Positions 24,841 to 37,084 are shown, counted from the first letter of the stretch. The stretch is DNA of 64,000 nt from Eublepharis macularius (GCF_028583425.1 NC_072793.1:62749028-62813027); one strand, 5' to 3'. The notes: generated by a model from the sequence alone, not told the origin. A program made the numbers and translations.

Positions 24841-26050
24841 GTTGTTATTGCTACTGTTGTTGTTATATGTGAAACCCTTGGGAGAAATAATTTGTGATTT
24901 TGGAATAGAGTGACATCAATATGCTGATGACATCCAACTCTACATTTCTTTATCCAAATTTCCTGGTGACACTCTAGAGTCTCTGAACCAATGCCTGGCT
25001 GTTGGAGTTGAGTGGCTAAGGTAAAAAAAAGCTGAAACTGGATCCTGACAAGATGGAGGTAGATTGTGAAGGCTGAGGCCCTGAAGGGCACGAGGCTCTC
25101 CACTTTTTATGGGGTCCAATAATCTCTCACTGACATAATAAAGAGCCTTGGGGCCGGTGGGCGGGGGGAGGTTCTGGTTCATTTTATAGCTAGAGAAGCA
25201 AGCTGATGAAGCTGTAAAAAAGGCATTCTACAAACTCTGCTTGGTTTGGGAGATGACCCTCTACCTTGACTCAGCTGACTTGGCCATGTGGATCCATGCT
25301 ATGGTTAGCTCGAGGCCAGACTACTGTAGTGGGTCTGTATGCCCTTAAAGACAACTTAGAAATGTCAGTGGGTACAGAATGTGGTGGCCTGGCTACTGTT
25401 GGGTGCTGAGTCTGCATATTGCTCCCTTTCTGCAGACACTCCATGGGTTACTGATCAGATACCAGGCTTAATATCAGAATTCTAACTATCACTTACACAA
25501 CCCTTAATGGCATTGGACCCATGTACCTGCAGGACTTCCTCTCCTGCTGTGTTTTGCTGCAACAGTTTTGCTCATCAGAGCAAAATCTTCTGAAGAGGCC
25601 ATCCTGCAAACAGATAAAGTTGGCAGCTGCCCATTCATGTACATTCTCTGTGGCGACTCCCACATTATGGAATAGTCTTCTTGAGGCTATTAGGAAGGCC
25701 TCAATGTTTCTATCATTTTTCAAAATATAGAAAGCAGAAGTGTTCATGAAAGAACACTGACAGGGGTACAGCTATGAGTTGTGATGTAATTGATCAGCTT
25801 GGGAGGTGACCTCAGTTAGGAATAATGTGTTTTTTCCCCTCAATCCCAAATCCACTGTAACCTGTTCCTTTTCTAGGAATATTTGCCATTAGTGTCAAAT
25901 GTTATATTTTGTAATCCACTTGCTGATTGATTGAATAGCTTCCTTTTGATAGGAATCTTTGATGTTAGATTCAGATGTTACCATATTTTGCAGTTGGTTT
26001 ACTGATTGACTGAATTGTAATTACAATCGCAGTGAGAAAGGCAAACTATA

Positions 26051-26082
26051 AATGAATGAATGAATGAATGAATGAATGAATA
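26051..26082 (+). repeat. (AATG)n microsatellite at LINE 3' end
   Basis: Eight tandem AATG units directly follow the LINE terminus; this is the typical tail repeat of L2-group insertions. Confidence 0.9.
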
Positions 26083-26085
26083 TAA

Positions 26086-27110
26086 AACTCAAATCTCATG
26101 TAAGAGCAAATCATATGACTTGCAAAGCACCATAGGCCCCCAGGGTGATCACGGCCCCTAGAATTTTGTCTCCCTGTCCCCACCCCCCGCCTGGTCTCAG
26201 GTTGGTGTTAATGCCTTGGATCCTTGTGGCTATTAATGGTTGTCCATGGCTCAGCAGGATCTCAAATTTGTGGCATGTATCCGAACATACAATTCCTCCT
26301 ATGGAATTGCATTTCTGTTTAGAGGGGAGGGGGTGGCAATTTCATCTGATACCCTTCTCTCACTGCAGACCCCCATTTTGCCATGTACACTGTTCCCGAG
26401 GATTTACCAACCCCCTTAAGCAAAATTTTGGGGGGCTCAGAGGACTGCAGCAGGAAGGGGAAACGTTACCATCATGCTCCATGAAGACCATGGATGGTTG
26501 GATAAGCGTAGGCTTACCTGGTCCCCCCTGGCAACTAGTGGGAGGTGGGGGAGCGGGGAGGTGGGGATGGTGGCAGTAACTTACCAGGAGGCATGGACGT
26601 GATTGTGGTCCCCAGCTAATAATGATGTCATTTCTAGTGTGACCCAGAACCAACAGTGTAGCACTGGGGCCAACTCTTTGGGAAAAAATACTGAGTTTTT
26701 GGCTGACTATTAAAGAATTGGTCCCGGTGCAGTGCTTCTGACCTACACCAGAAGTGAAGTCATCAGCCGGGGATGACGGTCACATGTCCCCCATTTCGCT
26801 GGCTGGCCTTTTCCCACCAATCAGCTGAGGATTGACAGACAGAGGCAGGGATTGCTGGGAGATTGTCCAACATAAGCAGGCACCTGGCAAGCCTAGATAC
26901 ATGCTTGTATATGTATATGGCTTTACTTGAGGAAATACAAAGCTGTTCTGAGAAATATTTGTGTGAACTGGGAGGGCTGCCTTTTGATAATTGCAATGCA
27001 CAGGGCTGAGTCTCTTATGGGAGACTATAGGGGCAGGTTCAAGTTATGTGCTCACACATCAGTTATTTAGATTTTGTTAAAGGTACTCATGAATGTAACT
27101 TTGGTTACAT
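26086..27110. other. GC-rich interspersed repeat of unknown class at about 26130-26800; the rest unrecognised
   Basis: 26360-26780 includes CCCCCTGGCAACTAGTGGGA, AATGATGTCATTTCTAGTGT and AGTGAAGTCATCAGCCGGGG, a composition and motif style like dispersed reptile elements. I found no clear terminal repeats or target duplication, so the class stays open. Confidence 0.35.
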
Positions 27111-27412
27111 TTGAGACAAAATACACCTGAATTACACTCGAATTACACTCAAATACACTCGAATTACAAAATACACTTGAATTATCTGTGTAATTCGAGT
27201 GTATTTTGTCTCAAGACAAAATGCACCTGAATTACACTCGAATTACACTCAAATACACTTGAATTACAAAATACACTTGAATTACCCGTGTACTTCGAGT
27301 GTATTTTGTCTCAAGACAAAATACACTTGAATTACACTCGAATTACACTCAAATACACTCAAATTACAAAATACACTTGAATTACCTCGGTAATGGGAGT
27401 ATGTTTTGTCTC
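27111..27412. repeat. Tandem repeat of three 100-bp units, each an imperfect palindrome
   Basis: Each unit begins with GAGACAAAATACAC or AAGACAAAATGCAC and ends with GTGTATTTTGTCTC, its inverse. Junctions fall at 27213 and 27313, an exact 100-bp period. Inside each unit ATTACACTCGAATTACACTC and related TGAATTACA / AATACACT motifs repeat. Units 1 and 2 are very similar; unit 3 has diverged at its right arm. No coding capacity. It could be tandem copies of a short palindromic transposon or a satellite seeded from one. Confidence 0.88.
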
Positions 27413-28699
27413 GTGTGGTGAGACCCTGAGGTAGCACCAGTCTGGCTCAGCAAGTATGAAGTAATGAACCTTCATATCCATTCAGCTGTAGACTCTGAGT
27501 GACTGTGGTTTATCTGAACCTCTGTTCCATGTTGTAAAATGAGAAGAGTGACCTGCCTTAATAAAAAAATCACGAGACATTTGAGCATCACGCTGACAGT
27601 TGTTTTAGAACCTACTTGGAGAGCCAGGCTAATAGATAGAGGTAAAAGCAGTAGCTTGTAGTGCTCTTTACTTCAAGGGAAGCAGGAAGCCTACCTGAAC
27701 ATCCTTAACCTAGCTTAGTCTGTTTTTAGATCTAGGTCAGACCACATTTTTATGGCATTTTCTTGTTCTCAAGTAGTTCTTTATACCTGCCCTACTTATA
27801 CTTCCCTTCTTTGTACTTGCCCTAGGGCTCTGTACAGAGAGTTTTATAAAACACTCTGCAGAGGTATATTTTTATGCAATAAACTAATATGCTTACATAG
27901 ATTTCTTCATGCCCTTGGACATGCCCTCTCAGATGACATTTTAAAAAAATGTTACACAGAATTAGGGGATTAGGAAGTGACTTATATTTCCTCTTCTTGA
28001 GCTGCTGGTGTGATGTTTCTTGGGGGATCTCATGTATCTCACTGTGAGATCCTCCTTTTGATGTTACCTCAGAAATGCCATGTTTGTTCTTTCCTGATTT
28101 TGCTTCTGTGTAATGGTCAAAGCCTCTCTCTCTTCCCCTCTTCCATCAATGTAATACTATTTGCATGCTCAGACAGTGTGATAATGAAAACTTTGCAGAA
28201 TGGAGAAGCAAGTGATGGGACTGTGAATTGTTTTGTGAGACATGCGGGATAAGAGGCAGGGGGCAAACCTTTTTTTCAGTTGCACTGCTACTCTTTGCGC
28301 ATCTGCTTTCCAGCCAGGAGGACTTAGAGTTTAATTATACTGTCAGGAATATGACTTCACCTCCTGTGAGCTGGAGCAACAATCGTAATACTCGTTATAT
28401 ATATGCCTGAAAGGTATTGAACAGGTGTTGTTGGACAGGTGTAGTTGCTTTTTATAACCCAGATAACATGGTGAGGGAATAACTAAAGAGCTAACATACA
28501 ATTTTTCTAGTCATTCATCCATCTTTGAATGCTATGAGATAAACCATAGTATTGCCTGTTGCAGCAGGCAGATGAAGAAGGAAGAAGAAAGGACAGGTAG
28601 AGGGGATGGCTCATCAGGTACAATGACTGTCTTGGAATGTTTCAAGAAGCAAGCAGGATCAATCTGGCAACCTTGTACTAGATAGCAGTGAAGTTCTGA
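27413..28699. other. Intronic sequence without recognised features
   Basis: No exon or known repeat recognised. Confidence 0.4.
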
Positions 28700-28800
28700 A
28701 TAATTCAGCCTAACCTACTCCATAAGCTTGTTGTGAGGATATGATGGGAGAGGGGAGAACAATTTTGAGCTCTTAGGAGGAAGGGCAGGATGAAGATGTG
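28700..28800 (+). repeat. tRNA-derived SINE fragment, sense
   Basis: CAGCCTAACCTACTCCATAA, TTGTTGTGAGGATATGATGG and GAGAGGGGAGAAC are the SINE body and tail-proximal region; the tRNA head is absent. Confidence 0.55.
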
Positions 28801-28814
28801 GTGGACAGTTTCTA

Positions 28815-29240
28815 CCCTGAACATAAGAAAAGCAGTGCTGAATCAAACCATCATATCAGTTGTCCATGTAATCTAGCATCCTGTTTCACACTGTGGGCAA
28901 CCACTTGCCCTGGAGATCCAGCTAAAGCCAAGGTCTTCCCTTTATGTTGTGTCTAGCACTGCCTTTCAGAGGTTGACTTCTGGTGGTTCCCTTTACTTAC
29001 CATGGTTAGTTGACATTGATGAACTTCTCCATTAATCTATCTAACCCCCTTTTAAAACTATCTATGTTCATGGCCATCACTACCTCCACTGCCAATGAAT
29101 TCCACAATTTCATCACTCATTCTATAAATAAATATTTTGTTTGTCTGTCCTGTACCTCTTGCCCATCAACTTAATTGGGTGACATTGAGTTCTAATTTTA
29201 TAGGAGACAGAGAGAGAAAACTCCCTCAATCCACTTTCTC
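28815..29240 (-). mobile_element. CR1 LINE fragment, antisense
   Basis: Begins AACATAAGAAAAGCAGTGCT and contains CATGTAATCTAGCATCCTGT, TCTAACCCCCTTTTAAAACT, ATGGCCATCACTACCTCCAC and AATTCCACAATTTCATCACT. I recognise these as the antisense of a widespread sauropsid CR1 3' region. Diverged and 5'-truncated. Confidence 0.68.
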
Positions 29241-30920
29241 CACTTCTGACTTTACACTTAAGTGAAACTAGGGATTTAATTATGTGATTTGTAAATGTAT
29301 AAGGCGACAAAGCAATCATAGCTGAATGATAGTTTGATAATGGAAACACACTTTTGAATTTACAAATATTCAGTATTGTTGAATATGAGACGATGAGACT
29401 GTTCCACTCTTTGTAAGGAAAATTCAAGAAGATTGTGACATATAACATTTTATATGGTGTTATAACAATCTTTGCCATGATCTCCTTGATCTCGGCTTAA
29501 ATCTTTAAAAAGTTTGTCTCTATCCTTTTTCATTGTGGAGTTATAATGGGGAAAGTGCAATCTATACCCTTCTCCTTGTAACATCAACCAGAAGGGCTAC
29601 AGACTTACCCTTTTGAAGCCACTGTGATTTTATGAAGTTCTCTGCATCTGAGTAATTTCATTTTATAAAATGTGCCTCATAAGAGGTTTCCAAAAGGGAG
29701 CACCCCTCTTCAAGAATCCCCAAGATGCTTGGAGCAGGGCACTTCATACTTTGCTCTAGTTAAGTATTTACTTCATATAGGAAGCTGAAGCAACAATTAA
29801 AAGACCAGAATAGAGAGGAAATATACACGATCGGAGCTGGGGCTCAGTTACTGACTTTAGTTTTAATGTGGGGCTTAATCTCCAAATTTATGAATGTTTC
29901 CCCATCACTGTTGAGTATCCTGAGTCTTAGCCAACACATGGAGGCAGGATTTAAAGGAAGCCCATATGGTATCTGGGCAGGCATTAGCTCTACCAGTCTC
30001 TTCTGGAGAAATTAATCTCTTAAAATATGAATTCCAACATAGTTATGAATATTATGTCTTCTGGCCTTTTAGAAGTCCCTGATTAATTCTTAATATAATA
30101 CTGTATGGGACACCCTCCTGCACAGATTTCATCTATGTACCAGACATAAAGTAAACAAGAAAAAGGAATTGAAAAGGATACAAAAGGATTAAAAACTGGG
30201 AATAAATTGTCTGACGGAAAATGGATGCTTTGGCAGTGCTTCTGCATCACACCCCATGATTAGATAGTGGAAAACATATCCAAGCTGTAAGAAGGAATTG
30301 GATGCTGTGCCTGACTGGTTTATAAATAGGATACAGATGCATTTTCTGACCACTGCTTAGCAAGTGCTGATGGGCAAGTTTCTAGGATTAATGGTCCAGG
30401 CTTTGCAAAGGGCAATGAGGAAACAAGTGGAATGCTGCATTAAGGGCCGGCCTGGGCTGTAAAACACTGCCGAAAGACAGAGGGCAGCAGAGAGATGTTG
30501 ACGCTGCTTAGTGCCTTTTTAACTTGCACGTGCAGCATTAAAATGCATCATGCATTAGTGCATAGTTCACAGATCTTAACTGCCTCCTCAAATTTCCCGG
30601 TTATGTATTCTGGCTAACTCCAGGGTATTGTGCACAAATAATCTCTGCAAGGAATCAGCAGTGTGGATCCCATTTTAATTGGGCCTTCCACTGAATTGAC
30701 AGTCTTTCAAGGTATCTGACAGAGTCCTTCCACTTCATTGATGTAGTTCTATATTTTAATAGTCATGAATCAGAACAATAACCCCACGTTTGATTCTTTC
30801 AGAATTTTGATGTATCTTTTGAGGGACATTCTGCACTTTTAAGTTAAACTGACTTAACTGGGAGAGACAAAGCACATCTTACCTTGTTGACTGGCTAGTT
30901 CCAGAAGAAATGATACAGTA
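29241..30920. other. Unique-looking intron including a candidate regulatory block (about 30300-30760)
   Basis: No repeat recognised. The 30300-30760 section has balanced composition and clustered motifs, including overlapping ATGCAT octamer-like palindromes at 30542-30562. It is a candidate conserved non-coding element, judged by appearance only. Confidence 0.35.
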
Positions 30921-30924
30921 GCCT

Positions 30925-31015
30925 GTTGTGGTCAAGAGAACCGAGTCTCATGGCACTTTAAAGACTAAGAAATTTATTGAGGCATGTGCTTTCATGAGAC
31001 TTAGCCCACTTGGTC
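30925..31015 (-). repeat. Antisense copy of the repeat at 19495-19605
   Basis: GAGTCTCATGGCACTTTAAA, GACTAAGAAATTTATT and GAGACTTAGCCCACTTGGTC match the order of the 19495-19605 repeat. On the - strand it keeps a GTGGG-containing hairpin followed by GAAA. Confidence 0.48.
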
Positions 31016-31340
31016 ATATGTATAAAGTGTCCCTTTCAATTGGCGTATGTATAGATACGTGCCTTACATTTTTATGCAGAGTGCAGATGAAAAAAAGATC
31101 CAGTCATAAGTGAATGGTTCAATCAAAGCAGGACTGGATCACTCCCAAAATGGTGATGAGTTGACAAAGCAAGATGGCATCTCTATCAAGGAGTAGTTAC
31201 TTCCTGCAGTAAACTAGCTACTCTCAATCCCTATTAAGGCCAAGCATGATAGGATTTATATTTATATTTAAATTAAAACAAATTTGACTTTAAAACTTTT
31301 TATTGCTGCAGTATGGCACTTTATAAGTATGTTGGCCAAT

Positions 31341-31608
31341 GAGAGCCAGTTTGGTGCAGTGGTTAAGAGTATGGGACTCTAATCTGGAGAACCGAGTTTG
31401 ATTCCCCACTCCTCCACTTGAAGCCAGCTGGGTGACCTTGGGTCAGTCACAGTTTCTAGGAGCTCTCTCAGCCCCACCCACCTCACAGAGTTTTTTGTGT
31501 GGGGATAATAATGACAAACTTTGAAAACTGCTCTGAGTGAGCATTAAGTTGTCCTGAAGGGCGGTATATAAATCGAATGTTGTTGTTGTTATTATTAATA
31601 TTATTAAT
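31341..31608 (+). repeat. Sauria-type SINE, sense, full length
   Basis: Head GAGCCAGTTTGGTGCAGTGG, A/B-box region with GAGTTTGATTCCCCACTCC, body with GGGTGACCTTGGGTCAGTCA, and tail AGGGCGGTATATAAATCGAA followed by a (GTT)n/(ATT)n tract. The tail resembles the Bov-B 3' end, which is how this SINE is thought to borrow retrotransposition machinery. Confidence 0.9.
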
Positions 31609-31918
31609 ATAAGGGCATAGTTTTACCTGAATCTGGCACATTCTCTTTACTGAGAATAAATATGTGATTTCAACAGGAAACAGTCTGTACACCTAAGATT
31701 TTTTAAGCATACAAAGAACTGCAAAGTTTCATTGTGACAAAGGGGTGCTTGGAAACCATGTAAAGGTATGCTTATTGGCTAACCATGTTTGGCTGCCTCT
31801 GCATTTTGAGTGGACCTTCAGAGCCAAATCCAGGCTTCCCTCAGCCATTTTATGCATGAAATGGCCCACATATACAAAGCCCTGACTCAGTTTCCAAAAA
31901 TAGATGGAGGACTTGGAA
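31609..31918. other. Unrecognised intronic sequence
   Basis: Nothing recognised. Confidence 0.4.
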
Positions 31919-32121
31919 TATGGTTGCCAATATCCAGGTGGGGCCTGGAGACCTCCTAGAATTACTACTGATCTTCAGATTACAGACATCCCTTCCTCTG
32001 CAGAAAGTAGCAGTTTTGGAGCATGGACTCTATGGCATTATATTCTGATGAGGTAATTCCCATCCCCAAATCCCAACCTTCCCAGGCTCCACCCCTAAAT
32101 GACGTGGAGTTGGCAACCCTA
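31919..32121 (-). mobile_element. hAT-type MITE, GTTGCC family, antisense copy
   Basis: Starts TATGGTTGCCAATATCCAGG and ends GTGGAGTTGGCAACCCTA. Landmarks TGGAGCATGGACTCTATGGC and CTTCCCAGGCTCCACCCC are in the antisense order. The flanking octamers do not match well, so this copy is older or its flanks have decayed. Confidence 0.78.
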
Positions 32122-33652
32122 CTGTGGGACTTTATCTGCTCTGTTCTTAATGTTGTGGCAATATGTGGTGCAGTGCTCACTAAACATCAGCAGTGGGAGG
32201 GGTACGCAGACTTTGCCTAGGAGACAGCACAAGGCGTAGAGGGGCTGAAGCCAGGGACAGAAAATCTCTGACTACAACTCCTCCACCAAATATCCCTCAG
32301 CTCCACTCCATACTTTCTATATGCTTATTATGTAAATCCTGCTTATCTAAAGTATTTTAGGGTATGGAAAAAACCTGTGATGCATTAACAGCTTATTTCA
32401 ATTCGGTGGCTATCTGATTTCCCATGTCGAGTTTAGGCAAAAGCTGCACATAAGCTTGGGAACATGAAGTTGACAGAAGGTCATCAAGCCACAGGGGGAG
32501 GCTAATAGTGTCTTTGGGAGTCAGTCTAGAGGACAGAAGAGGCAGAATTATTATGCTAAGGCTGAACACAACAACCAGATGCCAGAGATAGGTCAAATGC
32601 AAGAGGATAAGGCCAGGCAGGAGGATTGCCACATAGATGAAAATGGAGCACACGGTGTAAGACAGGAATAAGTGCTGATCAGTGGCCCCAACCATAGTTA
32701 ATCTGCATTATTATGTAATGAAGACATGGGTCTGGCTGAACTATCAGGAATCGTCCAAGGCATACATAAAGGGAAGTTGCTGAAGAGAAAGGCTGGAGAT
32801 GCCTAAGGTGGAAATAGATGTAACATTGTTTTAGAGAAACAGGGCAGCTCTGGAACTGCCTTAATTGCATTCAGTCTAAACATACCTTTCTTTCTTCAGG
32901 GGTAAGCTCTGAAAGAAAGAGTTTTGTGAATTTTAATCACAATCCAACTGGCAGGGCACTGGCATTACAATATCACAAAGATCCTTTCCTCCATATCCTA
33001 GAGAACATTCGTATTGTAAAACAAAATCCTTTAAAAAAATTAATTGAGGATTATACCAATACATGCAAAAATGTGTCCTACCTTAAGGGAAGGAGCCAAC
33101 TTACCCATGAGATCTTGTTTGATTCTGTAGAATGTGTGTCTGTCAATTGAGTTATGAAGCTTGGAGGAAACAGAGCTCTGCCTGTTGCTTAGAGAAGACC
33201 TGTGAGCTGTCCTTTTAATTTACAAGAAAGGGAACTGGAAGAACTCCTCACTAATGGATCCAGATCCATTCTCCTCCTTGACTCCATCTCTTCAGCACCG
33301 TTACTGCTGCCTTCCTGTTGCCACAACAGTTTTTGTGCACTGTTATGTTTGGCTATGGAATCTCAAAATGGTGCTTTAACTAGGAAAGACTGTTTGGATT
33401 TTTTTCTACCCAATTTTTAATTTTAGAAAGTATAATATTTTTGCAATAATTGGGGCTTCCTTGAGTTTGCAGCTCCCTAAGAGGCAGTTGTGGCTTGCTC
33501 CACTGTGCAGATTTCACTATCTGCATAGGGACCAGCCCTTTGCAGTTAGATATTGTTTTGAGTCTGACTTCATCATTAACCGCCACAATTTTTCTACTGT
33601 AGCGAGTTGTCTCTAATGCACTCTTTGGGCCAAACTACTCATTAGAAAAGCA
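32122..33652. other. Intronic sequence without recognised features
   Basis: A hydrophobic antisense open frame (32393-32695) and a sense frame at 32926-33150 resemble nothing I know and lack splice or start context. No repeat recognised. Confidence 0.4.
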
Positions 33653-34440
33653 TAGAAAACAGAAACATAAGAGTTGGAAGGTATCCCAAGAGTCATATAA
33701 TCTAGCCCCCTGCACAATGCAGGAAATTGACAGCCCCCTCCACCACAGTGGCCCCTGCTCAGTGCTCAGAGGAAGGCAAAAAACCTCCAGGATCCCCGGC
33801 CAATCTGGCCTGGAGGGAAATTCCTTTCTGACCCCAAAGTGGCGATCATCATCATTACCCTGGGTGTATAAGAAGGGGTCATGAAAGCCTAACACTGGCT
33901 TATCCCTTCCTGTCCTCCCTCTCACCATCTGCCTAAATTCATACTGAGTTGTAGAATCAGATAGCCATCTAGCCTCTAATTAAAAATCTCTAGGGAAGAA
34001 GAGCCCACCACCTCTTGAGGAAGCCTGTTCCACTGAGGAACTGCTCTGACTGTCAGGAAGTTCTTCCTAATGTTTAGCCAAAGCCTCTTTTGATTTAATT
34101 TTAACCTGTTGGTTATGGTACAACCCTCTGGGGCAGCAGAAAACAACAGCTCCATACTCTGTGACAGCTCTTCAAATACTTGAAGATGAGTATCATACCA
34201 CCTCTCAGTCATCTCTTCTCCAGTCTAAACATACCCAACTCCTTCAACCTTTCCTCATAGGACATGGTCTCCAGAACCAACACCATCTTTGTAGCCCTCC
34301 TTTGGACATGTTCCAGTTTGTCAACAACGTTCTTAAACTATGGAGCCCAAAACTGAACACAGTGCTCCAAATGAAATCTAAGCAGATCAGAATAAAGTGA
34401 TACCACCACTTCACATGATCTGGATACTATATTTCAGTTG
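33653..34440 (-). mobile_element. CR1 LINE, 3' end including C-terminus of ORF2, antisense
   Basis: The left edge (ATAGAAAACAGAAACATAAG, then AGTTGGAAGG) is the antisense CR1 3' terminus. On the - strand 33976-34212 encodes RLKLNQKRLWLNIRKNFLTV, RAVPQWNRLPQEVVGSSSLE and IFN, the typical CR1 ORF2 end. Further right, CTTCAACCTTTCCTCATAGG, GCCCTCCTTTGGACATGTTC and GGAGCCCAAAACTGAACACA match the upstream CR1 coding region. About 0.8 kb survives; the rest is missing by 5' truncation. Confidence 0.87.
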
Positions 34441-35129
34441 ATACATTACCTGTAGCTTTGTGATCCCTTTTCACAACAGGTTCCCCCCACCCCCCCACAC
34501 ACACGCAAGGGAAAAAACCCTCCGCTCCAGCTAGGATGGGCATCCATGTTCACTACAACATCTGACGCTGCTGCTAGAAAAGCAGGTAAGATAGGAACAC
34601 CTTCTTGTCAGACAAACTTCTTCTAAAAGCTTCTGGAGAAGCTTCTCAGTGCGGTACCAACCACATGTTCTCCAAGTGAGCATGCAGAGATCCTTTCATA
34701 CAGCTGGTATTTAGAGCCTGTTGTTGTATATGAAGATCTGTGAAACAGGGTACTAATCCAGTTCTGGTGTTTGAAGAACAGAATATGATCCTTCTGGCTC
34801 ACTCCCAAAGACATAAACGTGGACATGCAAGATGAAGGCAGCAGCTCTTTCTGAGCCCCTTTCTTTTCAAATCATTGTGGCATTATGGCACAATGGAGGT
34901 GTAATCATTTATCCAATTCCAATATGGATTACTGTTGGGACTCTGTTGTGTGAGGGGCGTGCCTAATCTGCCAAAGGTCAGGATGCCAGGGGGACTAAAG
35001 GTTCCAACTGAACCTGGAAGCTGCGCCTCCAAGCTCAGTCCCCATGCAAGAAGAAACCCATAATTTGAGACCTAATATGATCTTTATGTCCCATTTTTAG
35101 AGTCCAGGGTTCTCCCCACAAAATCCCAT
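34441..35129. other. Unrecognised intronic sequence
   Basis: A C-rich/CA tract lies at 34483-34505; otherwise nothing recognised. Confidence 0.4.
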
Positions 35130-35365
35130 CTCTATGTAACCTCTAGGATTGTACTCTTTGTGGGGTTGCCCTTGGATGGTCTGGAAGGTACAGCTAGTGA
35201 AGAATGCTAGCCCATATTCTATTTTGTGTAGGGAGGAGAGAGCATATTTAACCAATATTTTGACAACTGCACTACCAGTGTGCTTCCAGGACCAATTTGG
35301 GATGCTGACTTTGGGTTCCATATGCCTCAGAAAGTACTTCACCCTGTCTGAGCTCTTCTAGCTGG
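35130..35365 (+). mobile_element. L2/CR1-group LINE fragment, sense
   Basis: Encodes LYSLWGCPWMVWKVQLVKNA followed in another frame by a short region resembling the FRIQFKVLVLTYK part of the family C-terminus (CFQDQFGMLTLGS). It is about 235 bp of the same segment seen at 16070-16270 and, antisense, at 49850-50010. Confidence 0.68.
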
Positions 35366-37084
35366 TTGAGTCCATCTGATAGGGCTGTTTATATGTAGAA
35401 AGTAAGAACAGTCACAGTGAAGAGCACTGTCTAGTCATGAGACTATGAATCGGTTTCCTAAAAGATGTGGACCTATGTATCTCTTCCTGGTTTTTACTGG
35501 AGTAACTCTGCTTAGGATTTCACTGTGTATTATTTAATGTAGGTGATGTAGTGTAGTGGCTAAGCTCTGTTTTGGGAGGTCACTGATACAAAAAACTCAT
35601 CTCAGCTACATAATGGTCTTGGGGAATAATGCTAAGATCTACTCAGAAGTACCAACTGTTTTATTCATTAGGGATCACTCCCAGGAAATGTTAGGAGTCA
35701 CTGCAGCCCTGTTGGTCTTAGCAAACCTCTTCAGTCCCCTATCTTCACAATGGGGATGACAAGATACTAACATACCTTTACAGGTTTCTTCAGAGAATTA
35801 TAGTAATAATAGATGGGAACACTAAAAGTGCTACATAAATGGTAAGTATTAATGATGGTGGCTGCTGCTAACATCCAGTGCTGCTGACTGACGGGTTCTT
35901 AAACTTTTAAATGGAGTGAGTTTTTACTTATGTTGTACATTTAAATAATCCAGAGCAGCTCCAATGGAAGAGGGGAGGCTGGTTATTGCAAGGTGAGGCT
36001 AGGGGAAATGATAAGAAGAAGATTCCTGGCAGGGGGACTATTTTATCTTGTTCAATGTCTTTTGCAAGGTGAAGCACTGGAAATGATTATGCAGTTGTCA
36101 AATCTCAACAGTACAAGCTCAATATCAAAAGCCTCTTTTTTTAGAAAGGGGAGAGGCTCAGTAGTGGTTTCTGTAAGCTGTTCTCAGACTTAGATGATAA
36201 AGTGGGTTACTAACAACAATACGTTTCCCCTGCCCTGAAAGTATAGATTTTTAAATTATTGCAAAATTTATAATAGGATGAAAGTGAGTAACCATCCAGG
36301 CTACTATTGCAGCTTCTGTTATTATGGCTAGCTCAAACTCATCTGTTTTGGGAAGATAAACATGAGGTAAAATCTTGATATTCTTCTCCTTCTACCATTT
36401 TTAGTGTGAGAGATGGCATTTTTATTGGTTTCAGCTACTGTGTAAGATGCAAGCTTTTGAATCGTGCCAGATTCTTCAGACTAAAAGGTCCAGAATGATA
36501 GACCAATGTTGCACAGGGACGTCAATGTTCATCTATCCTTATCCGCAATATTTCAAGAAGAATCAGGAAATAATGACACTGAGGAAGAACTAAACATCAT
36601 ATTAGAAGTACTGCTGAAAACTACAGCCCCAAGTGACAGACAGACAGACAGACAGACAGATGAGACCCCTCCCATCTAGTAAAATTTACCCCATGTCTTA
36701 ACACCAAGCTGCTTCTCCACCTCATTGGCTACCACTGGTGGGAGCAGTGAAAAATCAAGATATGAGATAGAAAGGAAGAAGAGGAAAATCAAAACAGGGT
36801 TACCACCATTGTCTTGTAATATTTAGTTATGTCCTTAATTGGATTATAAACAGGCCATGCTGGTAATCATGCAGGCTACCAAAATATCCACCTGTGGCAA
36901 AGCAGTAAATGAAAAATATGTTGCTTTCGAGATTGTGAGTATAACATGTCTGAATTTCAAATGCTTATTTGTTCCGCTGATCATCAATGGATGGTGGCAG
37001 GCAGTTGTTATACATGCAAAGCTGGAGATGGTTTAGAGACCATATAAAGTAAAGAGTCACTTGATTGCTGTTTTTATAGTGTTC
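35366..37084. other. Intronic sequence; one microsatellite
   Basis: The only repeat recognised is (GACA)n at 36635-36661. No exon recognised. Confidence 0.42.
36635..36661 (+). repeat. (GACA)n microsatellite
   Basis: Six to seven tandem GACA units, uninterrupted. Confidence 0.95.

Larger units (their letters stand above)
24090..26085 (+). mobile_element. L2/CR1-group LINE with reverse-transcriptase core, interrupted by two SINEs
   Basis: In order along the + strand: LLDLSTTFETTDIV-like segment (about 24162-24210), EGIKGCALDWFQSFSRGRTQ (24395-24455), LFNLYVKPLGEI (24538-24572), the catalytic QYADDIQLY box (24916-24942), a weak C-terminal region to about 25720, and a 3' end AAAGGCAAACTATAAATGAA running into an (AATG)n tail (26051-26082). 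SINEs break it at 24206-24360 and 24603-24840. Frames are broken, so this is a dead copy. It is the most complete LINE in the window. Confidence 0.85.

Noticed and set aside
26130-26800. LTR or endogenous-retrovirus piece
   Set aside because: No terminal repeats, primer-binding site or retroviral coding sequence could be seen; left as an unnamed repeat.
27111-27412. CRISPR-like array
   Set aside because: Units are directly adjacent with no unique spacers, in vertebrate DNA; it is a palindromic tandem repeat.
32393-32695. Hydrophobic 100-codon antisense frame suggestive of a membrane protein
   Set aside because: No motif or family resemblance, no supporting exon structure, and nothing similar nearby.
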